Shown in pieces: positions 15,952 through 24,283 of a stretch of 36,553 bases of DNA (its first letter is position 1; every line of letters begins with the position of its first letter). The translations under genes and the position numbers were made by a program. Source of the stretch: Gemmataceae bacterium (GTDB lineage Bacteria; Planctomycetota; Planctomycetia; Gemmatales; Gemmataceae); the NCBI GenBank assembly GCA_019694755.1, contig JAIBBI010000040.1, forward strand, positions 1 to 36,553, given 5' to 3'. The notes beneath the pieces are model-generated. The model was not told where the DNA came from. It saw nothing but the letters and a program-made list of their open reading frames with translations, and did no database searches.

Positions 15952-18915
15952 ATGCACCTCGTTCTCTGTGCCGCTCTCCTGGCATCCACGGCCGAGCTCG
16001 ATGCCCCGCTCCATGCGGTCCGGTTCGTCGACCGCAACGAGGGCTGGGCGGCCGGAGCCGACGGCGTGGTCTGGCACACGATCGATGGCGGCGTGAGCTG
16101 GGAACGCCAGCCGGTCGCCACCCGCGGCACGATCCACTCAGTCCAGTTCATCACCCCTTACATCGGATTTATGGCCGGGCGGGAAGAAGTGCAGGCGACC
16201 GGTAGCTCGGCCGGCGTCCTCCTTACCACCCGTGACGGCGGGCTGACATGGACCCGACATGCCCGCGGCATGTTGCCTGGCCTGCACGCCGTCCACTTCT
16301 TCGACGACCGCCAGGGCCTCGCCGTGGGCGCGGGCAACGACCGATTCCCCTCGGGCATCCACCAGACCTCCGACGGCGGCGTGAGCTGGCAGGCGGTGCC
16401 GGGTCCCGCGGGCCAATGGCGCGGCGCGACCTTTACCGGCCCGGGCGCGGCTACCCTCGTCGGCGAGAGTTCGCGCGTAATGACGCTCCGCGGCCAGGTC
16501 CTGGCGCCCACCGAGGTCGATGTGCCCCGTGGCCGCATTGTTCACGCAGTCGCCCAGGCCGGCAACACCGTTGTCGCCGTCGGCCAGTCCGGGCTCATCC
16601 TCGTCAGCGACGATGCCGGCCGGAAGTTTAGCTACGCCTCGCTGCCGCTGCCCCCCGAACTTGCCGGCGTGTGCGACTTTCACGGCGTCGCCATTCACGG
16701 CGACCAGATCTGCGTCGTGGGCAACCCCGGCTCGTTCGCCCTCATCAGCGAAGATGCCGGCAAAACCTGGGCTGCCCGCGCCACCGGTCAGCCGACCCCG
16801 CTGCACGCGGTCACGCTGCTCGACGCGACCAACGGTTGGGCCGTCGGTGATCTCGGCACCATCGTCGGGACGAAGAACGGCGGGCAGACTTGGACAGTGC
16901 TCCGCGGCAACTGCCGGCCCGCGATCCTGTGCATCAGCGCTCGCGGCCGCAACGTCCCGCTCGATGTGGTCGCCCGACTGGGCGGCGCCGACGACTATCG
17001 GATCGCCAGCCTCGTCGTGGCCGCCCCCGGCGACACCGACGCTAAGCTCAGCGCGGCCGTCCGCAAAGCGGGCGGAGCCGCCTCGGCCACGTTCGCCAAC
17101 TTCGACGCGCCGGCCCACCTCGATGCCGGTGAGCGCGACGATCTCGTCAAACATTGGAACATCGCCCACTCCGGCAAGGCGCTGGAGGAACTGACTCGCC
17201 GGCTGACGGTGGCACTGCGCGTCTGGCAGCCGGATGTGGTCGTTGTCGACTTTGCCGGAAGCCCGGCCGAGTCGATCCTCGTCGAGTTGATCGAATCCGC
17301 GGTCCGCGATGCGGCCGACGCCGAGCAGTTGCTGCCCGCCCGGCTCGATGCGGCGAAGGTCAAGAAGGTGTACTGCCTCTGGGACGGCCCCGGCGCGCCG
17401 CACGTGATCGTCCCTACGTCGGACCTCGCACAGGGCCAATCGGAGACGCCGCGGGAACTCGCCCACCGACTCACGGGCCTGCTCGGCGATGGCCCCGCGC
17501 TCCCGAAGCAGCGCGGGCTCCGGCTACTGCAAACCACGCTGCCCGCCGGACAGGGTCGTGGTGGCGTGATGGACGGCATTCCGCACACGCCGGGCAGCCC
17601 GGCCCGCCGGTCGGTCGACCTGAGCCGGGCCGACCGCAAGCCCGACCGGGAAATGCAGACGCTCAACGCCCTCGCCCATTCGCAGCACCCGATCGTCGGC
17701 GACCCGGGCACCGTGTTGCCCCGCATCCAGGCGGCCCTGAACAAGATGCCCGAGGAGCAGGGCGCGAACGCGATGACCGCGCTGGCGATGCAATACGCCC
17801 GGTCGGGCCAATGGGACCTGGCGCGGGAGACGTATCAGATCGCGGCCGAGCGGTACGCCAAGGAGCCGGCCGGGCTCGAAGCCCTGCGCTGGCTGGTCCG
17901 CTATCAGTCAAGTAGCGAGGCACGCCGACGGTTCGAGCTGAGGCAGACCATCGGCCTGCAGCGCATCGAGTTCACGACGATTACCGGCGAGAAGGAAGTT
18001 TACAACAACAACAGCGGCGTCAAACCGCTGGCCGAGGGCACATCGACGCACTCCACGGCCGTCATCTCCGACCCCGTGGCCGCAAGGAAGTGGTATCAGT
18101 CGGCCATTGCCCTCGAGCCGAAAATCCGGGCCCAGGGCACGCTGGCGGCGGAAGACCCCGCGCTCATGCTCCCACTGCTCGCCGCCAAGCGTCAACTGGG
18201 CGATGCCGACGGCGGCAAGGGCTGGATTCGCCGGTTCATCGCCGATCAGGCGGGCCAGGCCGGCGACGACGCCTGGCGTACCTGCGCCCGCCAGGAACTG
18301 TGGATTGCCGAGCGGAACGGCCCGACGCCGCGGTTCGCCGCCCAGTGCCGAAAGACGTCGTCGCGCCCGATGCTCGACGGCAAGCTCGACGACAAGTGCT
18401 GGCAGGACGTCGTACCGGTCACACTCAAACCGACCGGCGACGAATACGCCACGCGCGTCCGCTACGCCTACGACGACGAGTATCTGTACATCGGCATCGA
18501 AGCGAGCCACCCCGAGGCCGGGTATCGCCCCGCCGTCGAACGGCGGACGCGCGACATGGATGTCGACAAGTTCGACCGCGTCGAGATCCTGCTCGACCTC
18601 GATCGCGATTACGCGACCTACTACCGGTTCCGAATCGACCAGCGCGGGGCTGCTGCCGAAGATTGCTGGGGCGACAACTCATGGAATCCGAAGTGGTACA
18701 TTTCCTCGGTCAGCGAGAAGACCGGTTACACGATCGAGGCGGCGATCAAACTGTCCGACCTGACCGGCGACCCGATTCCGCCGGGCAAGGCCTGGGCGAT
18801 GAATGCCGTGCGGATCATTCCCGGGAAGGGCATCCGCAGCGCGGGTGTCCCGGCCGACGTGATCCCCCGGCCCGAAGGGTGCGGTGCGATGGTGTTCACC
18901 GATCCCGGCCGATAA
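15952..18915 (+). CDS. Secreted YCF48-propeller multidomain protein with CBM9-like C-terminus
   Basis: A 987-residue protein with a short signal peptide (about 1-14). Residues about 18-320 hold repeated GWAxGxxGxxxxTxDGGxxW blades of the YCF48/BNR beta-propeller type. Residues about 323-480 look like a PIG-L/LmbE fold: a strand-initial AILCISARGRN where active enzymes have AHPDDE, then an AVRKAGG helix, WQPDVVVVD and a final KKVYCLWDGPG. Without the His/Asp ligands it should be inactive; this domain is inferred by pattern only. Residues about 584-680 are helical and TPR-like. The C-terminus (about 804-985), beginning PMLDGKLDDKCWQ and including YDDEYLYIGIEA, matches the CBM9-like domain. The ATG has GGAGAG six bases upstream. 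The role may be surface glycan binding or a scaffold; unproven. Confidence 0.85.
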   Translation: MHLVLCAALLASTAELDAPLHAVRFVDRNEGWAAGADGVVWHTIDGGVSWERQPVATRGTIHSVQFITPYIGFMAGREEVQATGSSAGVLLTTRDGGLTWTRHARGMLPGLHAVHFFDDRQGLAVGAGNDRFPSGIHQTSDGGVSWQAVPGPAGQWRGATFTGPGAATLVGESSRVMTLRGQVLAPTEVDVPRGRIVHAVAQAGNTVVAVGQSGLILVSDDAGRKFSYASLPLPPELAGVCDFHGVAIHGDQICVVGNPGSFALISEDAGKTWAARATGQPTPLHAVTLLDATNGWAVGDLGTIVGTKNGGQTWTVLRGNCRPAILCISARGRNVPLDVVARLGGADDYRIASLVVAAPGDTDAKLSAAVRKAGGAASATFANFDAPAHLDAGERDDLVKHWNIAHSGKALEELTRRLTVALRVWQPDVVVVDFAGSPAESILVELIESAVRDAADAEQLLPARLDAAKVKKVYCLWDGPGAPHVIVPTSDLAQGQSETPRELAHRLTGLLGDGPALPKQRGLRLLQTTLPAGQGRGGVMDGIPHTPGSPARRSVDLSRADRKPDREMQTLNALAHSQHPIVGDPGTVLPRIQAALNKMPEEQGANAMTALAMQYARSGQWDLARETYQIAAERYAKEPAGLEALRWLVRYQSSSEARRRFELRQTIGLQRIEFTTITGEKEVYNNNSGVKPLAEGTSTHSTAVISDPVAARKWYQSAIALEPKIRAQGTLAAEDPALMLPLLAAKRQLGDADGGKGWIRRFIADQAGQAGDDAWRTCARQELWIAERNGPTPRFAAQCRKTSSRPMLDGKLDDKCWQDVVPVTLKPTGDEYATRVRYAYDDEYLYIGIEASHPEAGYRPAVERRTRDMDVDKFDRVEILLDLDRDYATYYRFRIDQRGAAAEDCWGDNSWNPKWYISSVSEKTGYTIEAAIKLSDLTGDPIPPGKAWAMNAVRIIPGKGIRSAGVPADVIPRPEGCGAMVFTDPGR

Positions 18916-18918
18916 CGC

Positions 18919-19743
18919 CTACCGCTTGATCTGTACGCCGAGGTAAAGCTGTGCCCGGTCGATGAATGGCGTCGGCGTGGGCTGATCTTCGCTCCACCAC
19001 TTCGCCCCGAAATGAAACTGCGACGCCTGCGACAGCGGCATGGCAAACCGGACGTCCTGCTTGATCCGCTCTCTTTCGTTCGTGGTGACCGGTGGGATGG
19101 CCGCTCCGGTGTAGTTCAGGTTGATCGGCCCGACGACCGGCAGCGGCAGCTTGGTCGAGACTTCGAGAAACAACTCGGACCGTTCGGGAGTGGCCGACCG
19201 CGTCGGGTGATCGGGGTCTTCGTAACGTACGGCCGGGCCGGTACGGAGTTGGACGACCTCGTCGAGCAACCAGGGTCGGAACTTCATGCCGACGCCCGTC
19301 TTCGTCGCCCATTTGTGCTGCTGTTGCTCGACCGACTTGCTCTCGGCATCCACCGCCCCGAAGACGAAGAGCATGTCGCTGAGCGGGACCTGAACCGTCT
19401 CGTCGGTGGCCCAACCCGGGCCGCGACGCAGCGGATCGTTCCGGACGAAGTCCGGGTCGCGGATGCTCAGTTGACCGGTGACGGCGGCCCAGTCGGTGCC
19501 GACGCGGGTCCTGGCTTGTTGACGGTCACCATCGCGCCGCATGCTCAGTTCGCCGTCTCCGGCATTGCCGCGGGCGACAAAGACCCGCGGCTGGATGTCC
19601 AGCGACAGGCCGGATCCGGCCGACTCCGGGGCGACGACAACTTCCAGTGGGCTGACGGCGGCAGACGCGTCGCGCGGCAGAATGGCGGGCAGCGGACGTT
19701 CGACGTCCGGCAGCAGCGCCAACCACAGTGCGAACGGAGCCAT
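18919..19743 (-). CDS. Putative exported/outer-membrane beta-rich protein, unknown
   Basis: A 274-residue product with a hydrophobic N-terminus (MAPFALWLALLPD) that could be a signal peptide. The C-terminal half alternates polar and hydrophobic residues in the manner of beta-barrel strands (SELFLEVSTKLPLP, SQFHFGAKWWSE) and ends RAQLYLGVQIKR, similar to the final strand of outer-membrane proteins. I do not recognise a named family. AGGGG lies seven bases before the ATG at 19743, supporting the start. It is convergent with the YCF48 gene, with stop codons three bases apart, and divergent from lpxK, whose earliest possible ATG (19742) overlaps this ATG in a CATG palindrome. An outer-membrane location is inferred. 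Confidence 0.7.
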   Translation of the reverse strand: MAPFALWLALLPDVERPLPAILPRDASAAVSPLEVVVAPESAGSGLSLDIQPRVFVARGNAGDGELSMRRDGDRQQARTRVGTDWAAVTGQLSIRDPDFVRNDPLRRGPGWATDETVQVPLSDMLFVFGAVDAESKSVEQQQHKWATKTGVGMKFRPWLLDEVVQLRTGPAVRYEDPDHPTRSATPERSELFLEVSTKLPLPVVGPINLNYTGAAIPPVTTNERERIKQDVRFAMPLSQASQFHFGAKWWSEDQPTPTPFIDRAQLYLGVQIKR

Positions 19744-19765
19744 GAATCGCCCCTATACCAGAATC

Positions 19766-20833
19766 ATGAAATCGCGCAAAGCCCACGGCCGACTACTCGA
19801 CCTCGTCAGCGGGCGCGCCCGCGGACCGCTGGCGTCGTTTGCCCGCGGCGGCCTGTGGCTTGCGAGCCTGGCCTACGGCCTCGGCACCCGATGGCGTGAC
19901 CGCACGTTCACTCGTCATCCCGGGTTTCGGCCACCGGTACCGGTCATCAGTATCGGCAACCTGACCGTCGGTGGAACGGGAAAAACCCCCACCGTGGAAC
20001 TGATCGCCCGCTCCCTCCGCGACCGCGGCATCCGCCCGGTCATCCTGAGTCGGGGCTACGGTTCCGAGTCCGGGCCCAATGACGAGGCGCTGGTCCTCGA
20101 GGACAACCTGCCGGACGTTCCACATCTCCAGTCGCCCGACCGCGTCGCGATCGCCCAAACCGCCGTCGAGGAACTGGAAGCCGAAGCTCTGATCCTCGAC
20201 GACGGATTCCAGCACCGCAAACTGGCCCGCGACCTCGACATAGTGCTGATCGACGCGACCAATCCGTGGGGTTACGGACACCTGCTGCCTCGCGGCCTGC
20301 TTCGAGAGCCCGTTTCAGCATTGGGTCGGGCCGGGGCCGTCATCATCACCCGATCGGCCCAGGCCGATGCCGCCACGCTGAGCACCATCACCGCGCGTGT
20401 CCGAAAGTACTGCGCAGGGCCGTTGATCGAAGCGAATCATATTCCGCTGCAATGGCACCGGGAATCGGGCGAGACTGCGGTACCCGAGGCGTTTGCCGGG
20501 CAGCGAGTCGCAGCGTTCTGCGGGCTCGGCAACCCCGAGTCATTTCGGCAAACGCTCGCCGATCTCAAGACGGATGTGATCGCCTGGCGGACATACCCCG
20601 ATCATCACAACTACACCCGTGCCGACGTCGATGATCTGCGAACATGGGCCCAGGCACTGCCGGCCGACACACCGGTACTGACAACGCAAAAGGACGTGGT
20701 CAAATTGCGATTGCGTGACCTCGCGGGGCACGCACTCTGGTCGCTCCGCATCGGCCTGCAGTTGCGCGACGGCCCGGCCACGACTCAATTGCATGAACTG
20801 CTCGGCCGGCTGATCCCCACCGTCGACGCCTAG
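19766..20833 (+). CDS. lpxK: Tetraacyldisaccharide 4'-kinase
   Basis: A 355-residue LpxK, the inner-membrane enzyme that phosphorylates the 4' position of the lipid A disaccharide precursor in the Raetz pathway. The family N-terminus (PVPVISIGNLTVGGTGKTP) carries the Walker A motif with K73 and T74. RPVILSRGYGS, ILDDGFQHRKLARDLDIVLID and LLPRGLLREP follow in order, all hallmark LpxK blocks. The ATG at 19766 fits the usual short N-terminus; an in-frame ATG at 19742 would overlap the divergent gene's start and has a GGAG only two bases away. Its stop shares a CTAG with the stop of the MMPL transporter gene. It indicates the organism makes lipid A. Confidence 0.95.
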   Translation: MKSRKAHGRLLDLVSGRARGPLASFARGGLWLASLAYGLGTRWRDRTFTRHPGFRPPVPVISIGNLTVGGTGKTPTVELIARSLRDRGIRPVILSRGYGSESGPNDEALVLEDNLPDVPHLQSPDRVAIAQTAVEELEAEALILDDGFQHRKLARDLDIVLIDATNPWGYGHLLPRGLLREPVSALGRAGAVIITRSAQADAATLSTITARVRKYCAGPLIEANHIPLQWHRESGETAVPEAFAGQRVAAFCGLGNPESFRQTLADLKTDVIAWRTYPDHHNYTRADVDDLRTWAQALPADTPVLTTQKDVVKLRLRDLAGHALWSLRIGLQLRDGPATTQLHELLGRLIPTVDA

Positions 20834-23088
20834 GCCGCCTCGCGAATCTTGAGTGCGACGTCGGCGGACCGGGGCGGCTCTTCGTCACGCCAGACCATCA
20901 GCAGGAAGGCGGGCACCAGCAGCGGGCGGATCAGCATGGTGTCGAGCAGCACGCCCAGCGCGAGCGCGAATCCGACTTGCACCAGCGTGCCGAGCCCTGC
21001 GAGCATGAGCGTCGCGAACGTGCCCGCCATGATGACGCCGCAGGCGGTGATCGTACCGCCGGTCTTCGCGATACCCCGGCGGATGCCTTTGATTGCACCG
21101 TGCTTCTTCCGTTCCTGCACGGCCCGGGTGACCATGAGAATGTTGTAGTCTTCGCCCACGGCGACCAGAATCGTGAAAAGGAAGAACGGCACCCGCCACT
21201 CGATGGAGCCGAATTGCTGGCCGGTCCACGCGGCGGCGAAGAGCGCAGTTGCCCCGAGCGTCGCGTAATAGCTGAACAGCACGGTCGCGAGCAGATAGGC
21301 GGCCAGCCAGCCCTGGCGGACCAGCGCGAGCAGAATCAGAAACACGCCGGCGAGGACGAGCAGATTGACCTTGGTGCGGTCGCGGTCGATCACCTCGGCC
21401 ATGTCCTTCGTGTTCGCGGTCACGCCGTGCAACTCGGCTCGGACCTGCGAATTCTCGGGCAGCATCTCGTCCATCAGGTGCCGGATGGTGTCGAGGCTCG
21501 CCAGACTTTCCAGTTTGAACGGATCGGACTTCAGCACCACGTCGACGCGGGTGACGTACTTGTGCGTGCCTTCCTTGAGCGTAGACAGGTAATGCGCCCG
21601 GGCCGGGTCCATCTTGCCGAACATCGACAGGATGCCGCCCGGCTTGCCCAGCGGCTGCGACAGGCTGCGGACTTCGCTGACGTTGTCGATGCGGGCCAGC
21701 GCGGCGGTCAGTCGCTTGATCTTCGCCCGGCCGTCGGTGGATTCCCATGACTCGGGTGACGCCAGCAGGACGGTGACAGGCCCCGTCTCGCCGGCGGAGA
21801 ATCGCTTCTTGATGACTTCGAGACCGATCACGCTGCCTGCGCCCGGCCGGAGGTCGCCGACCGGCGAAAAGGCCGGCTTGACCCACAAGCCGATGGCCGC
21901 CAGTGGGAGCAGGCACGCGAATGTACCGCACCACACCGGCCCGGGGTGCCGGACGACAATCCGGGCGACCTTGCTCCAGAACGTCGGCCGAAGCTTCTCG
22001 CCGCGGACTCGCACGGCGACCCGCCCGGGCCAGAATGCCGTCGCACCGAACACGTGCAGCAGGGCCGGCGTCAGCGTCAGCGAGGCGACGAGACCCACGG
22101 CCAGGGCCAAAGCGATCACCGGCCCCGCGCTGCGGATCTTGGCGAATTCGGCAAAGCCCATCATCGCCAGCCCGCAGATCACTGTCCCCGCGCTGGCGGC
22201 CAGCGCCTCGCCGACAGCCGCGACACTCCGGCGAACGCTCTGGGCATTGTCCTTGCCACGCTCCAATTCCTCGCGGTACCGGGCGATCAGGAACAGGCAG
22301 TAATCCGTGCCCGCACCGAACAGAATCACAATGGCGAACACCTGGCTGATGTTGACCAGGCGCACTCCGGGGATCAGCGTGGCGAGCGCGAGCAATTGCA
22401 GGGCGACCCATGCCGAGATGCCGATGGTGATGAGCGGAATCAGGGCGAGCAACGGGGCGCGGTAGACGGCGAGCAGCACGACGATGACGAGGATTACCGT
22501 CGCGATCGTCGTCTGGTCCAGGCTCTCCGTGCCGGCCTTCACCAGATCCCGGCCCACGCCTGCGGGCCCGGTCACGTACAGGCTCAGCCCGGACTGCCCG
22601 AGTTCCGCACGCAGGGTCTCCTCGCAGCGATCGACAGTCACACGGGTTTGATTGGCAAGATACGGCGTGGCGAGCGACACCTGAATCAGCGCGGCATGGC
22701 CGTCACTGCTGATGAGGCGCTGCCCGATAAGTGGGTCCTTCCGCCCCGCGACGCCCGTGATTTGCAGCGCGGGTTCGTCCCGCTTCAGTTGCAGAATAGA
22801 GTCGGTGAGCTTGTCGACGGTCGCGAGGTCTTCGGTACTGAACGGCGAGCCGGGCCGCTCGACGACAAACATCGCCCGGCTGGCACACACGTCTTGCGGA
22901 AATGCCTGCTCCAACAGGGCGTACGCCCGGACGCTGGGCGTGTCGGCCGGGAGGAACCGGACGTCGTCGTCCTGCGCCTTGGCCCGCCAGGAGGGGGCGA
23001 TCAGCGTCAGCGCGATGGCGACGCCGACCCACGCCCCGCAGATCCACCCGGCATGATTGACCGCGAGGCGACCCAGGAACCGGAACAT
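20830..23088 (-). CDS. MMPL-family (RND superfamily) transporter
   Basis: A 752-residue integral membrane protein with the two-fold MMPL/RND layout: one N-terminal helix, a large periplasmic loop (about 35-200), a block of five helices, a second loop (about 400-555) and five more helices. Each half has the family motif: GAGTDYCLFLIARYREEL in the first and VGEDYNILMVTRAVQERKK in the second. Members export lipids or hydrophobic compounds by proton motive force; MmpL3, HpnN and HpnN-like proteins are examples. No periplasmic adaptor is adjacent. It converges on lpxK with a four-base stop overlap, and a lipid cargo is a reasonable guess but unproven. Confidence 0.92.
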   Translation of the reverse strand: MFRFLGRLAVNHAGWICGAWVGVAIALTLIAPSWRAKAQDDDVRFLPADTPSVRAYALLEQAFPQDVCASRAMFVVERPGSPFSTEDLATVDKLTDSILQLKRDEPALQITGVAGRKDPLIGQRLISSDGHAALIQVSLATPYLANQTRVTVDRCEETLRAELGQSGLSLYVTGPAGVGRDLVKAGTESLDQTTIATVILVIVVLLAVYRAPLLALIPLITIGISAWVALQLLALATLIPGVRLVNISQVFAIVILFGAGTDYCLFLIARYREELERGKDNAQSVRRSVAAVGEALAASAGTVICGLAMMGFAEFAKIRSAGPVIALALAVGLVASLTLTPALLHVFGATAFWPGRVAVRVRGEKLRPTFWSKVARIVVRHPGPVWCGTFACLLPLAAIGLWVKPAFSPVGDLRPGAGSVIGLEVIKKRFSAGETGPVTVLLASPESWESTDGRAKIKRLTAALARIDNVSEVRSLSQPLGKPGGILSMFGKMDPARAHYLSTLKEGTHKYVTRVDVVLKSDPFKLESLASLDTIRHLMDEMLPENSQVRAELHGVTANTKDMAEVIDRDRTKVNLLVLAGVFLILLALVRQGWLAAYLLATVLFSYYATLGATALFAAAWTGQQFGSIEWRVPFFLFTILVAVGEDYNILMVTRAVQERKKHGAIKGIRRGIAKTGGTITACGVIMAGTFATLMLAGLGTLVQVGFALALGVLLDTMLIRPLLVPAFLLMVWRDEEPPRSADVALKIREAA

Positions 23089-23123
23089 CCGTTCCCCCTC
23101 TTGTACGACGACTGTCCGTGTCG

Positions 23124-23150
23124 GCGCGCACCCGTTCGCGGGGTGCGCGC
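23124..23150 (-). terminator. GC hairpin between the TIM-barrel gene and the MMPL gene
   Basis: GCGCGCACCC at 23124-23133 pairs perfectly with GGGTGCGCGC at 23141-23150 around a seven-base loop. It lies about 50 bases after the TIM-barrel stop and 36 bases before the MMPL start on the minus strand. There is no T-run, so termination is plausible but not certain. Confidence 0.5.
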
Positions 23151-23199
23151 GTATGCGCAGAGCATCGGACCGGCGGGGCCGGAGACTTGAGTTATTCGA

Positions 23200-24129
23200 T
23201 CACGCCGACGCAAACGCTTTGCGCAGCATCTCGAGGCTTCGCGGCACCGCCTGGGCCGGATCGTCCTTGCCCTCGAACTCGAGCGAGACGTAGCCGCGGT
23301 ACTTGTGCTTGCGGAGCATCGCGGCGATCCGGTCGTAGTCCAGATCCACCTGATACCAGATCCCGCCTCCGTAATACGTCTTGGCCTGCACCAGCACCGC
23401 CTGCGGCGCGAGCATTTCGAGTCGGTCGTACGGATTCTCGAAGAAGTTGCCCGTGTCCAGCGTCACCTGCAGCCAGGGCGACTTGATCGCGTTGACGATT
23501 CGCAGCACGCCCTCGGGAGTCTTGCCGAGGCCCCAGTGGTTTTCGAGGCCGAGCGTCACGCCGCACTTCTCCGCCGTCGGCACGCACTTCGCGATGGAGT
23601 CCGTCACCCAGCCGTACGCTTCGTCCTCAGTGTGGCCGGGCAGCGACGCCTCGTTGCCCCGCTGGGCCATGAGCGCGTCGAAGCTCTTGGTCGTACCCCA
23701 CCGCCCGGTGTTGATCCGCATCGTCGGGATGCCGAGCGCGTAGGCCAGCTCGATCTGCTTGATCGTGATGTCGATGTTCTTCTGCCGGACCGCCGGGTCG
23801 GGCGAGAGGAAGGTCTGGTGGGTGGAGAAGCCCATCAGGTCCAGGCCGTTGCGGAACGCGTTCCGCTTGTGCCGTTGCAGCGCGGCATTCGATTCGTCGG
23901 TCATCTGGACGTGGAGGAGTTCCACGCCGTCGAACTCCATCTCGGCGGCGGCATCGATGCACTTGTCGACGTCGCGCCAGATGTCGCGCTTGAACTGCCA
24001 GAAGGAGTAGGTCGATACGCCGATGCGGGTGCGCCGCGGCTTGGCCGGCGTGTCGGCGGCCCGCAGACCGCTGGCGGCAACGGCGGCCGCGGCCGTCGAG
24101 AGAAAGGCCCGGCGAGATCCCATCGGCAT
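23200..24129 (-). CDS. Sugar phosphate isomerase/epimerase-like TIM barrel, Tat-exported
   Basis: A 309-residue protein of the xylose-isomerase-like TIM-barrel (AP endonuclease 2) superfamily. The N-terminus MPMGSRRAFLSTAAAAVAAS is a clear twin-arginine signal (SRRAFLS). After it come RIGVSTYSFWQ, FDGVELLHVQM, LGLENHWGL, VTLDTGNFFENP and YVSLEFEG, which supply the metal-coordinating Glu, Asp and Glu positions of the family. Exported members abound in Planctomycetes, and their substrates are usually unknown sugars or polyols. The start at 24129 is set by GGAGGAG five bases upstream; a frame start at 24375 would precede the signal peptide by 82 residues and overlap the divergent gene. Confidence 0.9.
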   Translation of the reverse strand: MPMGSRRAFLSTAAAAVAASGLRAADTPAKPRRTRIGVSTYSFWQFKRDIWRDVDKCIDAAAEMEFDGVELLHVQMTDESNAALQRHKRNAFRNGLDLMGFSTHQTFLSPDPAVRQKNIDITIKQIELAYALGIPTMRINTGRWGTTKSFDALMAQRGNEASLPGHTEDEAYGWVTDSIAKCVPTAEKCGVTLGLENHWGLGKTPEGVLRIVNAIKSPWLQVTLDTGNFFENPYDRLEMLAPQAVLVQAKTYYGGGIWYQVDLDYDRIAAMLRKHKYRGYVSLEFEGKDDPAQAVPRSLEMLRKAFASA

Positions 24130-24283
24130 AGCTGCTCCTCCATTCAGTACGGCCCGACCCCTATCGATTGAGACCGGTTGTGGTACATTGTGGCGGCAGG
24201 CGGGCCAACGACAAACTGAAACCGGATGCCGGGCCGGCCGGTATCCCTCGCAGACCTGATTCCGTCGGCCGGGGGTAACGAGT

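Noticed and set aside
14383-17466. Long minus-strand frames over the GT2 and YCF48 genes
   Set aside because: Low-complexity antisense translations. They overlap proteins with clear motifs on the plus strand and run through the intergenic promoter region.
20885-22411. A 508-codon minus-strand frame within the MMPL gene
   Set aside because: An alternate frame of the same strand, giving Arg/Pro/Ala-rich sequence without membrane helices, whereas the chosen frame gives a typical MMPL transporter.
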